A program made the position numbers and the translations under genes. A model generated the notes under the pieces. That model searched no databases, had not been told where the DNA came from, and was given only the letters and a program-made list of their open reading frames with translations. Shown piece by piece: positions 1 to 9,936 of a stretch of 56,190 nucleotides of DNA (positions are counted from its first letter, which is position 1; every line of letters starts with the position of its first letter). The stretch spans positions 1 to 56,190 of the forward strand of contig NYSS01000177.1 of NCBI GenBank assembly GCA_002683135.1, given 5' to 3'. This DNA is from Planctomycetota bacterium. GTDB taxonomy: Bacteria > Planctomycetota > GCA-002687715.

Positions 1-1806
1 GGCGGCGTCGAAGAACGCGGGGTCGTTCATCCCCACCAACGCCTGCAGCGGAGAGTTGGTCCGGCTGCGCCGCGGCGTGCAGAACTCCCGGGTCGGCGCG
101 TCAAACGCGGCGAGGGCGGTGAATAGCATCGTCCTGCGCCAGTACGTGTAGATCCCACGCCGGTAGCGATCCTCACCAGGGCTCGGCCGCCACCGGGTGC
201 TCGTCTTGTTGATCGGGATCACCCCCGAGGTGTCGGCCTGGACGGGGAACACGCTCGGCCCGCCCAGCCTGCGGCTGAGCTGGCCGCTGGCCGTGAGGAA
301 GGCGTCACGAATGCGTTCAGCGTCGAGCCGGAAACGAGCCCCGCGGGTGAACCATCGGTTTGCAGGGTCGGAGGCGAGAGCCGTCGGCGACAGAACGGAT
401 GCTTGGCGATACGTAGCTGACAGCACGATGGTGCGCAGCAGCCTCTTCGTGCTCCATCCTTGGGCCATGAAGTCGGTGGCGAGCCAGTCTAAAAGCCCGG
501 GATGGGTCGGCGCCGCGCCTTTGACGCCGAAGTCCTCGACCGTCGTCACCAGGCCTCGCCCGAACAGCTCTGCCCAGTACCGGTTCACGGTCACCCGCGC
601 CACCAGGGGGTTGCGGTCGTCCACGAGCCAGCGAGCCAGCCCCAGGCGGTTGCGGGGAAGGTCCTTGCCGAATTCATGCAGCGCCGCGGGCGTGCCAGCC
701 TCTACAAGCTCGCCCTTGGCGACGTAGCTGCCCCGATCCCGAAAGTGGGTCTTGGGAATCCCAGCGGACGCTCTCTCCCGCATCACCAGCGTGGTGACCC
801 GGGGAATGGACTTGATCTCCTTGGCCACGCGGGCCACCTCCGCCGCATCTACGGGATCCTGCGCGCGCAATCGCTTCAGCGTCGCGTTCAACCGAGTCCG
901 CCGCGCTCGGTCGACAGGCGACGTGGCATCCAGGCTGGGCTCCTCCGCAGTCTCAAAAAAGGCCAGCAACTCGTAATACTCCCGTTGCCCGAAGGGGTCG
1001 TATTTATGGTCGTGGCACTGGGCGCATCCGATGGTGCTGCCAAGCCAGATCGCTGCGGTCGTATTGACGCGGTCGAGGAGCTGCTCCCAGCGGGCTTCTT
1101 TGGCGTCGACGCCGCCCTCTGTATTGCGCCGTGTGTTGCGATGAAACCCGGTCGCGATGCGCGTCGATTGGTCCGCATCGGCAAGCATGTCTCCGGCAAT
1201 CTGCTGGATGGTGAACTGGTCGAATGGCAAGTCGCGATTAAAGGCGCCAATGACCCAGTCTCGGTATTTCCAGATTGATCGGCCACCGTCGATGTTGAAC
1301 CCGTCTGTGTCGGCGTAGCGAGCGAGGTCAAGCCACGGCGACGCCCACCGTTCACCGAAGTGCGGCGAGGCAAGCAGGCGGTCCACCGCGCGGCGGTCCG
1401 CCCCCGGGGCCACGTCGGCGAGAAAAGCATCGAGGTCGCGGTCTGTTGGCGGGAGCCCGATGAGGTCGAGGCTCCAGCGGCGCAGCAGCGCTTCCCGTGA
1501 CGCCTCGGCGGCCGGGCGAAGGCCCCGTTGCTCCTGTTGAGCGAGGACAAATTGATCGAGTGGACCCCGGGGCCAGGAGGGGTCGCGCACTGGTGGTGGC
1601 GTCTCGGGCTTGGGCACCTGATAGGACCAATGGCCGCCCCCCGAGGTTGGACGGGCGTCAGCTTGGGATCGCACTACTGGAGCCACCAGCAAAAGGAGCA
1701 GGGCGCCAGCGGACCCTCGCGAAAGACGGGACCACCGTTGGCTCTTCTTCACGCTGACCGTCGCCCGGGCCAGCGACGCCACCAACATCGAATTCACGGC
1801 CTTCAT
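1..1806 (-). CDS. DUF1549/DUF1553 (PSCyt2/PSD1) protein, 3' end cut by window
   Basis: Planctomycete-type secreted protein of unknown catalytic role, often encoded near sulfatases and glycan-degradation genes. I read 602 codons from an ATG at 1806 with no stop before the window edge, so the carboxy end is missing. After a basic start and a hydrophobic stretch (about residues 30-45, a likely signal) comes a DUF1549 region with the hallmark WLDLARYADTDG and a CAQCHDHKYDP motif, then a DUF1553 region with the typical NRLGLARWL, VNRYWAELFGRGLV and RRGIYTYWRRT segments. The CxxCH could bind haem but is characteristic of the family whatever its chemistry. The separate amino-terminal PSCyt1 cytochrome domain seen in many relatives is absent. 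A purine-rich GGAGGGTAGG lies just upstream of the start. Family assignment is firm; function is not known. Confidence 0.92.
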   Translation of the reverse strand, partial: MKAVNSMLVASLARATVSVKKSQRWSRLSRGSAGALLLLLVAPVVRSQADARPTSGGGHWSYQVPKPETPPPVRDPSWPRGPLDQFVLAQQEQRGLRPAAEASREALLRRWSLDLIGLPPTDRDLDAFLADVAPGADRRAVDRLLASPHFGERWASPWLDLARYADTDGFNIDGGRSIWKYRDWVIGAFNRDLPFDQFTIQQIAGDMLADADQSTRIATGFHRNTRRNTEGGVDAKEARWEQLLDRVNTTAAIWLGSTIGCAQCHDHKYDPFGQREYYELLAFFETAEEPSLDATSPVDRARRTRLNATLKRLRAQDPVDAAEVARVAKEIKSIPRVTTLVMRERASAGIPKTHFRDRGSYVAKGELVEAGTPAALHEFGKDLPRNRLGLARWLVDDRNPLVARVTVNRYWAELFGRGLVTTVEDFGVKGAAPTHPGLLDWLATDFMAQGWSTKRLLRTIVLSATYRQASVLSPTALASDPANRWFTRGARFRLDAERIRDAFLTASGQLSRRLGGPSVFPVQADTSGVIPINKTSTRWRPSPGEDRYRRGIYTYWRRTMLFTALAAFDAPTREFCTPRRSRTNSPLQALVGMNDPAFFDAA

Positions 1807-1986
1807 GCTGACCGCTATCCTACCCTCCAGTTTGGACCCCACGGCGCCGGTCGATTAGCCCATGAACGCCCGGTGCCCGGTTAGAGTCGTGCCCGTCGAG
1901 TACTGGCGCCGGAACTTCGTCGGGGAGCTCGGGGAGGTCGCGGCGACGAGGGTGGATGGTGACGCGCGCGGAGACAGGGGAGGGCA

Positions 1987-2382
1987 TTGGAACCCGTTAA
2001 TCGCATCGCAAACGCCGCCTACGTCGTCGCAGGGGGAGTATGCGTGGCGCTCGGCGTGCTCGGCGCCGTCCTCCCGGGCCTCCCAACGACCCCGTTCCTC
2101 CTGCTCGCGGCTGCCTGCTTCGCGAAGGGGTCGAAACGAGCTCACGCTTGGCTGCTTCGCAACCGGGTCCTCGGCCCGATCATTCAGACATGGGAACACG
2201 ACGGCGGGCTCACCCTTCGCACCAAGGTGACCTCGGCGGTGTTGGTCATCGTCGCGATCGGTTGCAGCATCATCTGGGGCGTCCAGCACCCTGGGCTCAG
2301 GATCATGCTCCTCGTGGTCGGGCTGACCGGGGTCGTCGTCCTCTATCGATTGCCGACGGTGGGCCGAGCTTCTCGGGGCTGA
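1987..2382 (+). CDS. DUF454 (YbaN-like) small inner-membrane protein
   Basis: A 131-residue membrane protein of the DUF454/YbaN family, function unknown. Two hydrophobic blocks (about 10-45 and 75-110) flank a short cytoplasmic-looking segment. The family signature LGVLGAVLPGLPTTPFLLLAA is present in pieces (GAVLPGLPTTPF at about 25-36), followed by a W-rich helix (HAWLLRNRVLGP). The start codon is TTG at 1987, preceded by a strong AGGGGAGGG ribosome-binding site, which decides the start. The gene runs divergently from the PSD1 gene and converges on the sulfatase gene with 20 bases between stops, so it is probably a single-gene unit. Confidence 0.85.
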   Translation: MEPVNRIANAAYVVAGGVCVALGVLGAVLPGLPTTPFLLLAAACFAKGSKRAHAWLLRNRVLGPIIQTWEHDGGLTLRTKVTSAVLVIVAIGCSIIWGVQHPGLRIMLLVVGLTGVVVLYRLPTVGRASRG

Positions 2383-2402
2383 GACTGGAGCGGCCCCGCG
2401 CC

Positions 2403-3791
2403 TCAGTCTTTCCCGAGCGCTTTCCTGCCCCTTCGGGCGCGACCCGGAGCTTGCCGATTGAACGCATCCATTTCCGTTGCGTGCCCGAGGTCACCTTGGC
2501 GTTTCATCCACCGACCCAGCTTGCTCCGGAGATCGGCCATCACCTCTAAATGCTCGCGGCGTGACGCGAGGTTGGTCAACTCGTGGGGGTCAGCGACGGT
2601 GTCATAGAGTTCCCATTCCGGCCGCTGCACGTACGCCGCGGCGAGGTGCGCCGCGCGGGGGTCGACGCTGGCGGCCGCGACCCAAGAGCGGAAGACACCT
2701 GGCCGCTCTGTCAGGTTGTTCTGAAAACGAGTCGCGTGATGGATGTTGTGTATGAGCTTGTAGCGGCCCGTGCGAACAGCGCGGATGCCGTAGGCCCGCG
2801 GGCCGTTGCTGATCCCGCGGGACGTGTGAACGGCGAAGACCGCGTCATGGTGTCGCAGGCTATCGCCCGTCAGGACACGGTGGAACGACCTTCCGTCGAG
2901 CTGCTTGGGGGGCGCTCCGCCGGCGAGGTGGATGAGCGTGGGGAGGACGTCGACATAGGAGATCAGCGCTGAAGAGGTCGAGCCCGGTTTCACCTTGCCA
3001 GGCCAACGGACGAAGGCCGCGGCGCGGACGCCGTGGTCATAGAGAGTCCACTTGGCGTGGGGCAAGCCCGCTCCTTGCTCGCTGAGAAACAGGACCAGGG
3101 TGCTTTCGGCTGCATTGGCTCGCTTCAACACGTCCAGGCAGCGCCCCACCTGCTGATCGAGGAACGAGACCTCCGCGTAGTAGCGCGACAACGATAGGCG
3201 CGTCTGCGGGGTATCCGCCAGCCACGGCGGGATGGTCAACTGCTCGGGAGGATATGCCGACCGGTCACCCTTGTCCCAGGGGGAGTGGGGTTCGTGTGAG
3301 GCGACGACAGCGCACCACGGATTTTCCCCGCAGTCCTGGATGAAGGAGCGGAGGCCGAGGAACGCGAGCTGTCCGTTCTTGCCGACTGTCTCGAACGGAA
3401 AACAATCGGCGGGGCCGAAGTGGCGTTTGCCCGTGAGCGCGACCCGGTATCCGAGAGCACCCAGACGATGGGGAAGCGACGCGGTGCCGGCGTGGACCTG
3501 GGAGTGATTCGGGTGGCCGCCGTTGCGAACCGGGTAGAGCCCTGTGTAAAGGGCCATGCGCGTCGGCGCGCACATGGGCGCTGGCGTAAAAACGTGGGAG
3601 AGCCTCATGCCATCCCGGGCCAACTGGTCGAGAGTCGGCGTCTTGACGTCGGGATGGCCGAGGGACGACACGTCGGTCCACGTCATGTCGTCACCGAGAA
3701 TGATGAGGAAGTTGGGGCGCTTGGGCGCGTCCTGCGAGAAGATGGCCGAGGACGAGGCGAGGAACAGCGCGAGGCTCCATAATTTCCGCAT
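2403..3791 (-). CDS. secreted formylglycine-dependent sulfatase, heparan-sulfatase-like
   Basis: Predicted periplasmic or secreted sulfatase of the alkaline phosphatase superfamily, 462 residues from the ATG at 3791. I prefer this start because it begins a signal peptide (MRKLWSLALFLASSSAIFSQ); an upstream TTG at 3815 would add eight residues. Metal-binding Asp pair: LGDD at 32-35. The modified Cys is C74 in CAPTR, which fits CxPxR although the usual residue before Arg is Ser or Ala. TGKRHFGP supplies the Lys/His pair and a HEPH segment follows. The late metal site reads SEQG rather than the commoner SDHG, and TGKRHFGP plus SEQG resemble N-sulfoglucosamine sulfohydrolase relatives. The actual substrate cannot be read from sequence. 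Its neighbours are sugar isomerases and an ABC importer. Confidence 0.9.
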   Translation of the reverse strand: MRKLWSLALFLASSSAIFSQDAPKRPNFLIILGDDMTWTDVSSLGHPDVKTPTLDQLARDGMRLSHVFTPAPMCAPTRMALYTGLYPVRNGGHPNHSQVHAGTASLPHRLGALGYRVALTGKRHFGPADCFPFETVGKNGQLAFLGLRSFIQDCGENPWCAVVASHEPHSPWDKGDRSAYPPEQLTIPPWLADTPQTRLSLSRYYAEVSFLDQQVGRCLDVLKRANAAESTLVLFLSEQGAGLPHAKWTLYDHGVRAAAFVRWPGKVKPGSTSSALISYVDVLPTLIHLAGGAPPKQLDGRSFHRVLTGDSLRHHDAVFAVHTSRGISNGPRAYGIRAVRTGRYKLIHNIHHATRFQNNLTERPGVFRSWVAAASVDPRAAHLAAAYVQRPEWELYDTVADPHELTNLASRREHLEVMADLRSKLGRWMKRQGDLGHATEMDAFNRQAPGRARRGRKALGKD

Positions 3792-3865
3792 GGCGCCATT
3801 CTGCACATTTGACAATGTCCGCGGCCCCGCTTGTCATGGTCGCCCGCACCGGATGGAGTGACACG

Positions 3866-4714
3866 ATGAAACTCGGCATGAACCTCTTGCTCTGGACCAC
3901 CGAGGTCACGGAGGAGCACTATCCCGCCCTGCAGTCGCTCAAGGACTGCGGGTTCGACGGCGTCGAGGTGCCTGTTGGGTCCGGCGGGGAAGACGATTAC
4001 ACCGCCCTGGGGAAGGTCCTGGACGACATGGGACTGGAGCGCACGGCCGTGTTCGCGGTCGATGAGGCGGCCAATCCCGTCAGCGCCGACGCCGCCATCC
4101 GCGAGGCGGCCGTTGAGGCCCTAAGGGAGGGCGTCGCCAAGTGCCAGGCTCTGGGCGCGACGCGGCTGGTGGGCCCGTTCCACTCCGCTTACAAGACCTT
4201 CACGGGCGTAGGCCCGACGGATGCGGAGCGTGATCGCTCGGCGGAGGTGCTGCGTCGAGCCGCGGAAGAAGGGGAGGCCGCGGGCGTCCTGCTGGCCGTC
4301 GAACCGCTGAACAGGTTCGAGTGCTATCTCATGAATACCGTCGCGGATGCGCGCGCCGTCATCGACAGGGTGGACCACTCCCACTGCGGCATCCTCTATG
4401 ACACGCATCACATGCACATCGAGGAGAAGGACGTCACCGACGCGGTCGAGCGCGCGGCCGATCGAATCAACCACGTTCACGTGAGTGAATCCGATCGAGG
4501 GACCCCGGGCACGGGCCAGGTGGCGTGGACGAAGACGCTCAAGGCGCTGCACGCTGCGGGCTACGACGATTGGCTTGTCATCGAGGCGTTTTCTCGCAAA
4601 GACGCCGACTTCGCCGGCATGATCCACATCTGGCGCGACTTCGATCCTTTCGAAGACGTCTGGCGCAAGGGGCACGCGTTCATACGCTCTGCGTGGGGAG
4701 CGGCGGCTCAGTGA
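3866..4714 (+). CDS. TIM-barrel sugar isomerase/epimerase (tagatose-3-epimerase-like)
   Basis: Xylose-isomerase-like TIM-barrel (AP endonuclease 2 superfamily), 282 residues, cytoplasmic. The metal-site pattern of ketose 3-epimerases is visible in order: EPLNRFECYLMNT (first Glu), YDTHHMHIEE (Asp/His), HVHVSESDRGTPGTG (His) and VIEAFSR (second Glu). These predict C3 epimerisation or aldose/ketose isomerisation of a monosaccharide using a divalent metal. The start is the ATG at 3866, preceded by GGATGGAGTG; an in-frame upstream ATG at 3809 would overlap the divergent sulfatase and adds no conserved sequence. The next gene overlaps the stop (GTGA), so the two barrels are translationally coupled. 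Confidence 0.88.
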   Translation: MKLGMNLLLWTTEVTEEHYPALQSLKDCGFDGVEVPVGSGGEDDYTALGKVLDDMGLERTAVFAVDEAANPVSADAAIREAAVEALREGVAKCQALGATRLVGPFHSAYKTFTGVGPTDAERDRSAEVLRRAAEEGEAAGVLLAVEPLNRFECYLMNTVADARAVIDRVDHSHCGILYDTHHMHIEEKDVTDAVERAADRINHVHVSESDRGTPGTGQVAWTKTLKALHAAGYDDWLVIEAFSRKDADFAGMIHIWRDFDPFEDVWRKGHAFIRSAWGAAAQ

Positions 4715-5517
4715 AGTGCGCCGCGACCGTTTGCCTCGTTGAACGGCTGACCAGCGGACCCTGGATCTACTGGCATGACCTCGAGGGCGCCTGCGCCCAT
4801 GCCGCGTCCATCGGCCTGGATGGCATTGAGTTGTTCACGGATTCGCCCACCCAGGTGTCAGAGGCCGCGTTGCGGGGACTCCTTTCCAAGCATGAGCTCG
4901 GGCTGGCGGCCGTCGGCACCGGCGCCGGGAAGCTCATCCACGGCCTGACCCTCACCGACGAGGACAAGGACGTGCGTGCTCGGGCGATCGCATTCATCTG
5001 TGACATGACCGCCTTCGGCGCTGCGTTCGGAGCCCCGGCCATCATTGGCTCGATGCAGGGGACGGTGGGGAAGGGGCGAACCCGTGGCGAGGCCATCGAG
5101 CTTCTGCGTGACGGCCTGGCGGCATGCGGCGCCCACGCGGCCGAATTCGGCGTACCACTCATCTACGAGCCCCTGAATCGCTACGAGAGCGACCTCGTAA
5201 ATACCCAGCAGAGCGCGGCCGTGGTCCTCGATGGCATCGACGGGGTCAAGACCCTGGCGGACCTGTTTCACATGAACATCGAGGAGGCGTCGGTCGCCGA
5301 CGCCATCACCGAACACATCGCTCAGGTCGGGCACGTTCACCTGGCGGATAGCAATCGTCGTCCCGCCGGAGATGGGCACACCGACCTCGCGGGCGCGGGC
5401 GCGGCGCTCAAGAATGGCGGGTTCGACGCGTGGGTGTCAGCGGAGGCGTTCCCGTGGCCGGACTCCCATTCGGCTGCGCGCACGACGGTCACCGCGTTCA
5501 AGCGCTGGTTCGCATAG
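4711..5517 (+). CDS. second TIM-barrel sugar isomerase/epimerase
   Basis: 268-residue TIM-barrel protein distantly similar to its upstream neighbour. It keeps the same order of putative metal ligands: YEPLNRYESDLVNTQ, LADLFHMNIEE, HVHLADSNRRPAGDGH and SAEAFP. The GTG start at 4711 overlaps the upstream TGA in a GTGA arrangement, and GGGGAG lies about ten bases upstream; in-frame sequence before this GTG is the out-of-frame shadow of the first gene. Two coupled barrels suggest successive epimerisation/isomerisation steps on an imported sugar. Hydroxypyruvate-isomerase-like activity is an alternative. The substrate is unknown, but the convergent sugar ABC operon is the obvious partner. Confidence 0.85.
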   Translation: MKCAATVCLVERLTSGPWIYWHDLEGACAHAASIGLDGIELFTDSPTQVSEAALRGLLSKHELGLAAVGTGAGKLIHGLTLTDEDKDVRARAIAFICDMTAFGAAFGAPAIIGSMQGTVGKGRTRGEAIELLRDGLAACGAHAAEFGVPLIYEPLNRYESDLVNTQQSAAVVLDGIDGVKTLADLFHMNIEEASVADAITEHIAQVGHVHLADSNRRPAGDGHTDLAGAGAALKNGGFDAWVSAEAFPWPDSHSAARTTVTAFKRWFA

Positions 5518-5556
5518 GCCGCGCTCAGCGTCGGCGGCCAGGGAGTGGCCCGGACG

Positions 5557-6642
5557 TCACCGGCCGCGGCGGCGGCGAGCCACCACGCGTTTCACCAAGG
5601 TATCTGTCACGACGCCCGCGAGGATGACTACGCCGGCAATGGCGAACTCCAACTGGGACGGGATCCCCATGAAGATGCACATGCTGAAGAGCACCCGCAT
5701 CACCGCGGCCCCAAGGATCACCCCGATGACCGAGCCCTCGCCACCGCGCAAGGAGCACCCCCCGAGCACCGCACCGGCGATTGCGTAGAGCTCGTAGAAG
5801 TTGCCAGTGTTCGCTGGCTGGATGGAGTTCACATCGAGCGCGAACAACATCCCGCCCAGGCCCGCGAGGCCTGAGCAGATGACGTACGCGGTGATGACCA
5901 TGCGATCCGTCTTGATGCCGCTGTAGCGGGCTGCCTCCTCGCTGCGACCGAGGGCGAGCAGATAGCGGCCCCACACCGTGCGCTCGAGGAACAGCCACGC
6001 GAGGACGCCCACCACGACTAACAGCACGAATGGCAACGGAATGGGGACGTCGCCCCAAAATGGCAATTCGATGGGTTGGCCGTCCATGCCCATGATCGGC
6101 TCGCCGGTGCGGGGATGGACCTTGGTGCTGCCCCAGTTGCCCTCCGATATCCAGCGGATCCCCGGCAGGGGCACGGAGAACGGACGCGCCGTAGTGAGTT
6201 GTCGCAGTCCGTCGTCGAGGCTGCTCCCGAAGCCCCGGGCCCTGTCATCCGTCAACCATCGCGCGAGGCCCCGATAGAGCAGCAACCCGCACAGGGTCAC
6301 CACGAACGGCTGTAATCGGAGCTTGGTGATCAGCAGGCCATGGAACAGCCCGATGACAAGAGACAGCCCGAGGACGAATGCCACCGTCGCCCCCACAGAC
6401 CACCCGTGGTCGAAGAGCAGCATGGGCATGAGTGAGCCGACCAGCCCGACCACCGATCCGATGGACAGGTCAATGCCCCCCGTGATGATGACAAAGGCCA
6501 CTCCGATACTGAGGATGCCGAACAGCGCGGTGCGCCGAAGCAAGTTCTCCAGGTTGCCGCCCTCGACGAACTGGGGCGCGTCGATGGTGGTGATGACGGC
6601 GACGGACAACAGGAGGAGGAGGATGCCGAGTTCGCGTTTCAC
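5557..6642 (-). CDS. sugar ABC transporter permease (RbsC type)
   Basis: Inner-membrane permease of the ribose/xylose ABC importer class (BPD_transp_2), 361 residues with about eight to ten hydrophobic helices. The family signature is clear: [15 protein letters not shown] near residue 55, [13 protein letters not shown] near 115, and a [18 protein letters not shown] segment near 290. It is longer than the roughly 320-residue E. coli RbsC because of a hydrophilic insertion around residues 130-195 that falls in a predicted periplasmic loop. The start overlaps the ATPase stop by four bases, so it is the last gene of the SDR-binding protein-ATPase-permease operon. Confidence 0.93.
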   Translation of the reverse strand: MKRELGILLLLLSVAVITTIDAPQFVEGGNLENLLRRTALFGILSIGVAFVIITGGIDLSIGSVVGLVGSLMPMLLFDHGWSVGATVAFVLGLSLVIGLFHGLLITKLRLQPFVVTLCGLLLYRGLARWLTDDRARGFGSSLDDGLRQLTTARPFSVPLPGIRWISEGNWGSTKVHPRTGEPIMGMDGQPIELPFWGDVPIPLPFVLLVVVGVLAWLFLERTVWGRYLLALGRSEEAARYSGIKTDRMVITAYVICSGLAGLGGMLFALDVNSIQPANTGNFYELYAIAGAVLGGCSLRGGEGSVIGVILGAAVMRVLFSMCIFMGIPSQLEFAIAGVVILAGVVTDTLVKRVVARRRRGR

Positions 6643-8147
6643 GCTGCGGACTCCCGCGTGGCGGTCGCCAGGGCCATCACCGCATGTTCGGACAAATCGT
6701 CCCTGGCGATTTCTCCCATCATCCGTCCTTCGTGCATGACCAGGACCCGATCGGATACGCCCAGGATCTCCTCCATCTCGCTGGAGACGAACAGGATCCC
6801 CACCCCTTCCTGGGCCAGGGTATCCAGTAGCCCGTACACCTCGGCCTTCGCACCCACGTCAATGCCGCGGGTCGGTTCATCGAGGATCAGGACCTTGGGA
6901 TCCGTCGCCAGCCATTTCCCGACAACGACCTTCTGTTGGTTGCCACCGGACAGGAGCCCGGCCGGGGTCTGGCCGCTGGGGGTCTTCACCGCGAGTTTTC
7001 GGATCATCTCCGCAGAGGTCCGGGCTTCCTTGTCGCGGTTACGCAGACCAAAGGTAGCGTCGCGCCCGACGGTCGCGAGGGTCACGTTGTCGTCGACCGA
7101 CATCTCAAGGAGCAAACCCTGACCTTTACGGTCCTCCGGGACCAGGGCCACCCCCTCTTGAATGGCGGCGTTCGGGGACCTCGGTCTCATGAGTTTCCCG
7201 TCGACGACGATGCGACCGCTCACCGGGGGACTCACCCCGAAGATGGCCTGCACCAGCTCGGACCGACCGGCGCCGACGAGGCCCGCGATGCCGACTATTT
7301 CACCTGCTCGAAGCGAAAGCGAAATCGGGTGTTGGGGCCACTCGACGGTTCTGATGTCCTCGACGCGCAGGACTTCGCCCCCAGGCTCGTGTGGTGACCG
7401 GGCGTAGAACTGGGAGACATCTCGGCCGACCATGCAGCGGACCATGGCTTCGTGGGTAATGCCGTCCCCTGTCAGTTCTCCCGCGAGGACGCCGTCCCTC
7501 AGCACCACCACGCGATCCGCCAACTCCTTCACCTCAGTGAGGCGGTGAGACACGTACAACACGCTGATGCCCTGAGACTTCAGATCCCGAACCACATCGA
7601 ATAGGCGGCGCGCCTCCGCCGTGGACAGGCTCGACGTGGGCTCGTCCATGATCAGCAAGCGCGCGTTTACCGACAGGGCCTTCGCGATCTCCACCATCTG
7701 CTGACGACCGGTGGAGAGGCTCGACACGATGGTGTCCGTTCGCACCTCGAGCCCCATGCGGTCCAACACCTCGGCGGCGTCCGCGCGGAGGCGGCGTCGA
7801 TTGATCAGGCCCCACCGGCCTGGCTCCCGACCAAGGAAGATGTTCGCCGCCACATCCAGGTTGTCCGCCAGGTTGAGTTCCTGGTGAATCAACGCGATGC
7901 CCAGGTCCAAGGCGGCACGAACGGTCGGGATCCGGACGCCACGTCCGCTCCATTGCAAGGCACCTTCGTCCGGCTCCTGAACGCCGGCGAGGATCTTCAT
8001 CAGGGTGCTCTTGCCCGCGCCGTTCTCCCCGATCACCGCCACCACCTCACCCGGAGCGATCGTCAGATTCACTCCGTCCAAAGCGCGAACCCCCGGGAAC
8101 CGTTTCGACAGGCCCGTGGCCTGGAGCAGCGGGAGGGCGGACGTCAT
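6639..8147 (-). CDS. sugar ABC transporter ATPase, duplicated (RbsA/MglA type)
   Basis: 502-residue cytoplasmic ATPase with two fused nucleotide-binding domains, as in RbsA, MglA and XylG. The first domain has Walker [10 protein letters not shown] near 38, signature LSTGRQQ near 145 and Walker [12 protein letters not shown]. The second has a degenerate Walker A (GLVGAGRSE, Arg for the catalytic-loop Lys), signature [15 protein letters not shown] and [12 protein letters not shown] degenerate second site is normal in this family. Five bases separate it from the upstream binding-protein gene, and it overlaps the permease by four. It energises uptake of a monosaccharide, probably feeding the SDR and nearby isomerases. 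Confidence 0.95.
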   Translation of the reverse strand: MTSALPLLQATGLSKRFPGVRALDGVNLTIAPGEVVAVIGENGAGKSTLMKILAGVQEPDEGALQWSGRGVRIPTVRAALDLGIALIHQELNLADNLDVAANIFLGREPGRWGLINRRRLRADAAEVLDRMGLEVRTDTIVSSLSTGRQQMVEIAKALSVNARLLIMDEPTSSLSTAEARRLFDVVRDLKSQGISVLYVSHRLTEVKELADRVVVLRDGVLAGELTGDGITHEAMVRCMVGRDVSQFYARSPHEPGGEVLRVEDIRTVEWPQHPISLSLRAGEIVGIAGLVGAGRSELVQAIFGVSPPVSGRIVVDGKLMRPRSPNAAIQEGVALVPEDRKGQGLLLEMSVDDNVTLATVGRDATFGLRNRDKEARTSAEMIRKLAVKTPSGQTPAGLLSGGNQQKVVVGKWLATDPKVLILDEPTRGIDVGAKAEVYGLLDTLAQEGVGILFVSSEMEEILGVSDRVLVMHEGRMMGEIARDDLSEHAVMALATATRESAA

Positions 8148-8152
8148 GGCGG

Positions 8153-9175
8153 TCAGTTCTTGGCTGCCGCCAAGCGTGCCTTCAGCTCCGTCCAGAAGTG
8201 ATCCACGTTGTCCTTGCGGATCTGCCGCCCGTTGATGTTCATGAATCCGCCATCTGGAATGAGCGAACGATCCCCTCGCACGAGCGCGGCGAGGACCCTG
8301 ATGGATTCGTAGCCGTAAAGGTACGGGTCCTGGACGACGGTCCCGTGAACGATGCCGTCCTTGATCCCCTGCAGGGTCGCGTCCTGTTCGTCGAACCCGA
8401 TGACCTTGACCTTGCCCAATTTGTCGGCTCCGCGGAGGGCCTCGAGGATCATCGGTGGGTTGTATGCGAAGAGTCCGACCATGGCGGCGATGCCCGGGTT
8501 GCTTGAGAGAGCGTCTTCGGCGTTGGCCTTCGCCTTGGCGTTGTCAAAGCCGTCCGTCCGGGTCCCCAGGACCACGTATTTACCCTCCCGCGGCACGCTC
8601 CCGGGCTTGTCATAGCGCGTAGGGTCATTTGGGCGGCCGAGGAGCTCATCGATGACGCCTTGGCGCCGCAGACGCGAGTTGGCCTGGGAGAGTCTGCCCA
8701 CGAAGATCATCACCTCGCCGCCATCGGGGATCGCCTCCTTGACCAGCTGCCCGCAGAGCCGTCCGGCCTCGTAATTATCCATTCCGATGTAGCAGATCCG
8801 GTCGCTGTCCGGCGCATCAGAATCGTGGGTAAGTACGAACCGGCTCTTGCAGGCTTCGTTGATGAGCTGCGTCTGGTTCTTGCCATCGATGGGGGAGATG
8901 GCGATGCCCTCGAATCCCAGCGTGACGAGATCCTCGATAATGCGGTTTTGATCCTCTGTGCCGTTGGGGGTCTTCACCTCCACCTGACACTCGAAGTCCT
9001 TCCCCGCCTTCATCACTCCAGCGCGGGCGATATCCCAGAACGGATCGGCGCCGTTGGGGACGAATGCCAGCCGCGGAGAGGAATCGGGCGCGCCATCGTC
9101 ACCGCACCCGGAGAGCAAAATCCCGACCACACCCACTACGACGAGGAAGCCCCACCTGCTACTCGATTTGCTCAT
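8153..9175 (-). CDS. sugar-binding lipoprotein of ABC importer (RbsB-like)
   Basis: Periplasmic binding protein type 1, 340 residues, made as a lipoprotein: a hydrophobic signal (10-20) ends in the lipobox LLSGC with Cys at 24, followed by acidic residues. The mature part begins with the typical [19 protein letters not shown] ligand-binding start and contains [27 protein letters not shown] and [10 protein letters not shown] hinge segments. The start is ATG 9175, overlapping the upstream SDR stop by three bases in ATGA; a 29-residue upstream extension would be hydrophilic and would spoil the signal. Ligand not determinable, but the fold and operon predict a ribose- or xylitol/inositol-like sugar. 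Confidence 0.94.
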   Translation of the reverse strand: MSKSSSRWGFLVVVGVVGILLSGCGDDGAPDSSPRLAFVPNGADPFWDIARAGVMKAGKDFECQVEVKTPNGTEDQNRIIEDLVTLGFEGIAISPIDGKNQTQLINEACKSRFVLTHDSDAPDSDRICYIGMDNYEAGRLCGQLVKEAIPDGGEVMIFVGRLSQANSRLRRQGVIDELLGRPNDPTRYDKPGSVPREGKYVVLGTRTDGFDNAKAKANAEDALSSNPGIAAMVGLFAYNPPMILEALRGADKLGKVKVIGFDEQDATLQGIKDGIVHGTVVQDPYLYGYESIRVLAALVRGDRSLIPDGGFMNINGRQIRKDNVDHFWTELKARLAAAKN

Positions 9176-9936
9176 GCCACTGTCATCCCACCGTTGATTG
9201 CGATGTTCTGGCCGGTCACGAACGACGACGCGTCGCTCGCCAAATAGACCACCGTGCCGCACACGTCCCCCGGCACCCCCCAGCGATCCATGGGTATCAA
9301 GGCACGGTAGCCGTCCTTTTCATCCTGCGGATCGTTCTCGTGCCGCTCAACCGGTATCCACCCGGGGCTCAACATGTTGCATGTGATGTTGTACGGCGCC
9401 AGCTCCGTAGCCATGCTGCGCGTCCATCCGTTCTGTCCGCCCTTGGCCGCCACGTAGGCGCTGAACTCGCCGACACCGCGCTGAAAGACCTCTGACCCGA
9501 TGTTGATGATGCGGCCCCAGCGCTGCTCCTTCATGTGCGGCAACACGCGCCTGGCGATCAGGTAGGGGCTCTTGATGAAGAAGTCGAGCATGGACTGGTA
9601 GAAGTCCCAGTCGTACTCCTCGATGGGCAGGTGGGGCTGGTCACATGTGGCGTTGACGACGACCGCATCTATGGGGCCCAGCTGCGTCTCGCAAGTGGTG
9701 ACCAACTCGTCTATGTCCGCTTCGTCGATGGCGCTCGCCCGGACCATGATCCCCTGGCCTCCGCGGCTCTTCATATCCTCAAGGGCCACCTCCGCAGCTG
9801 CCGGTTCGTTGTAATAGTTCATGCAGACCTTGGCACCGGCCTCGGCCAGGGCCGTGGCCATGGCGCGGCCGAGGCCCTTGGAGCTGCCGGTAACCAGGAC
9901 GACCTTGCCCGTAAGATCAAACAGAGCGGATGGCAT
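9172..9936 (-). CDS. short-chain dehydrogenase/reductase (SDR)
   Basis: Classical NAD(P)-dependent SDR of 254 residues. Cofactor motif TGSSKGLG near 17; the usual NNAG is changed to VNAT; the catalytic Ser is in NIGSEV and the catalytic pair is YVAAK (Tyr-x-x-x-Lys) near 161-165; the C-terminal part ends with ASSFVTGQNIAINGG. A GAGGAAG ribosome-binding site precedes the ATG. It is the first gene of the operon with the sugar ABC importer (ATGA overlap), so its substrate is probably the imported sugar, sugar alcohol or sugar acid. A FabG role is unlikely because a separate fabG sits in the fatty-acid cluster. Confidence 0.92.
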   Translation of the reverse strand: MPSALFDLTGKVVLVTGSSKGLGRAMATALAEAGAKVCMNYYNEPAAAEVALEDMKSRGGQGIMVRASAIDEADIDELVTTCETQLGPIDAVVVNATCDQPHLPIEEYDWDFYQSMLDFFIKSPYLIARRVLPHMKEQRWGRIINIGSEVFQRGVGEFSAYVAAKGGQNGWTRSMATELAPYNITCNMLSPGWIPVERHENDPQDEKDGYRALIPMDRWGVPGDVCGTVVYLASDASSFVTGQNIAINGGMTVA

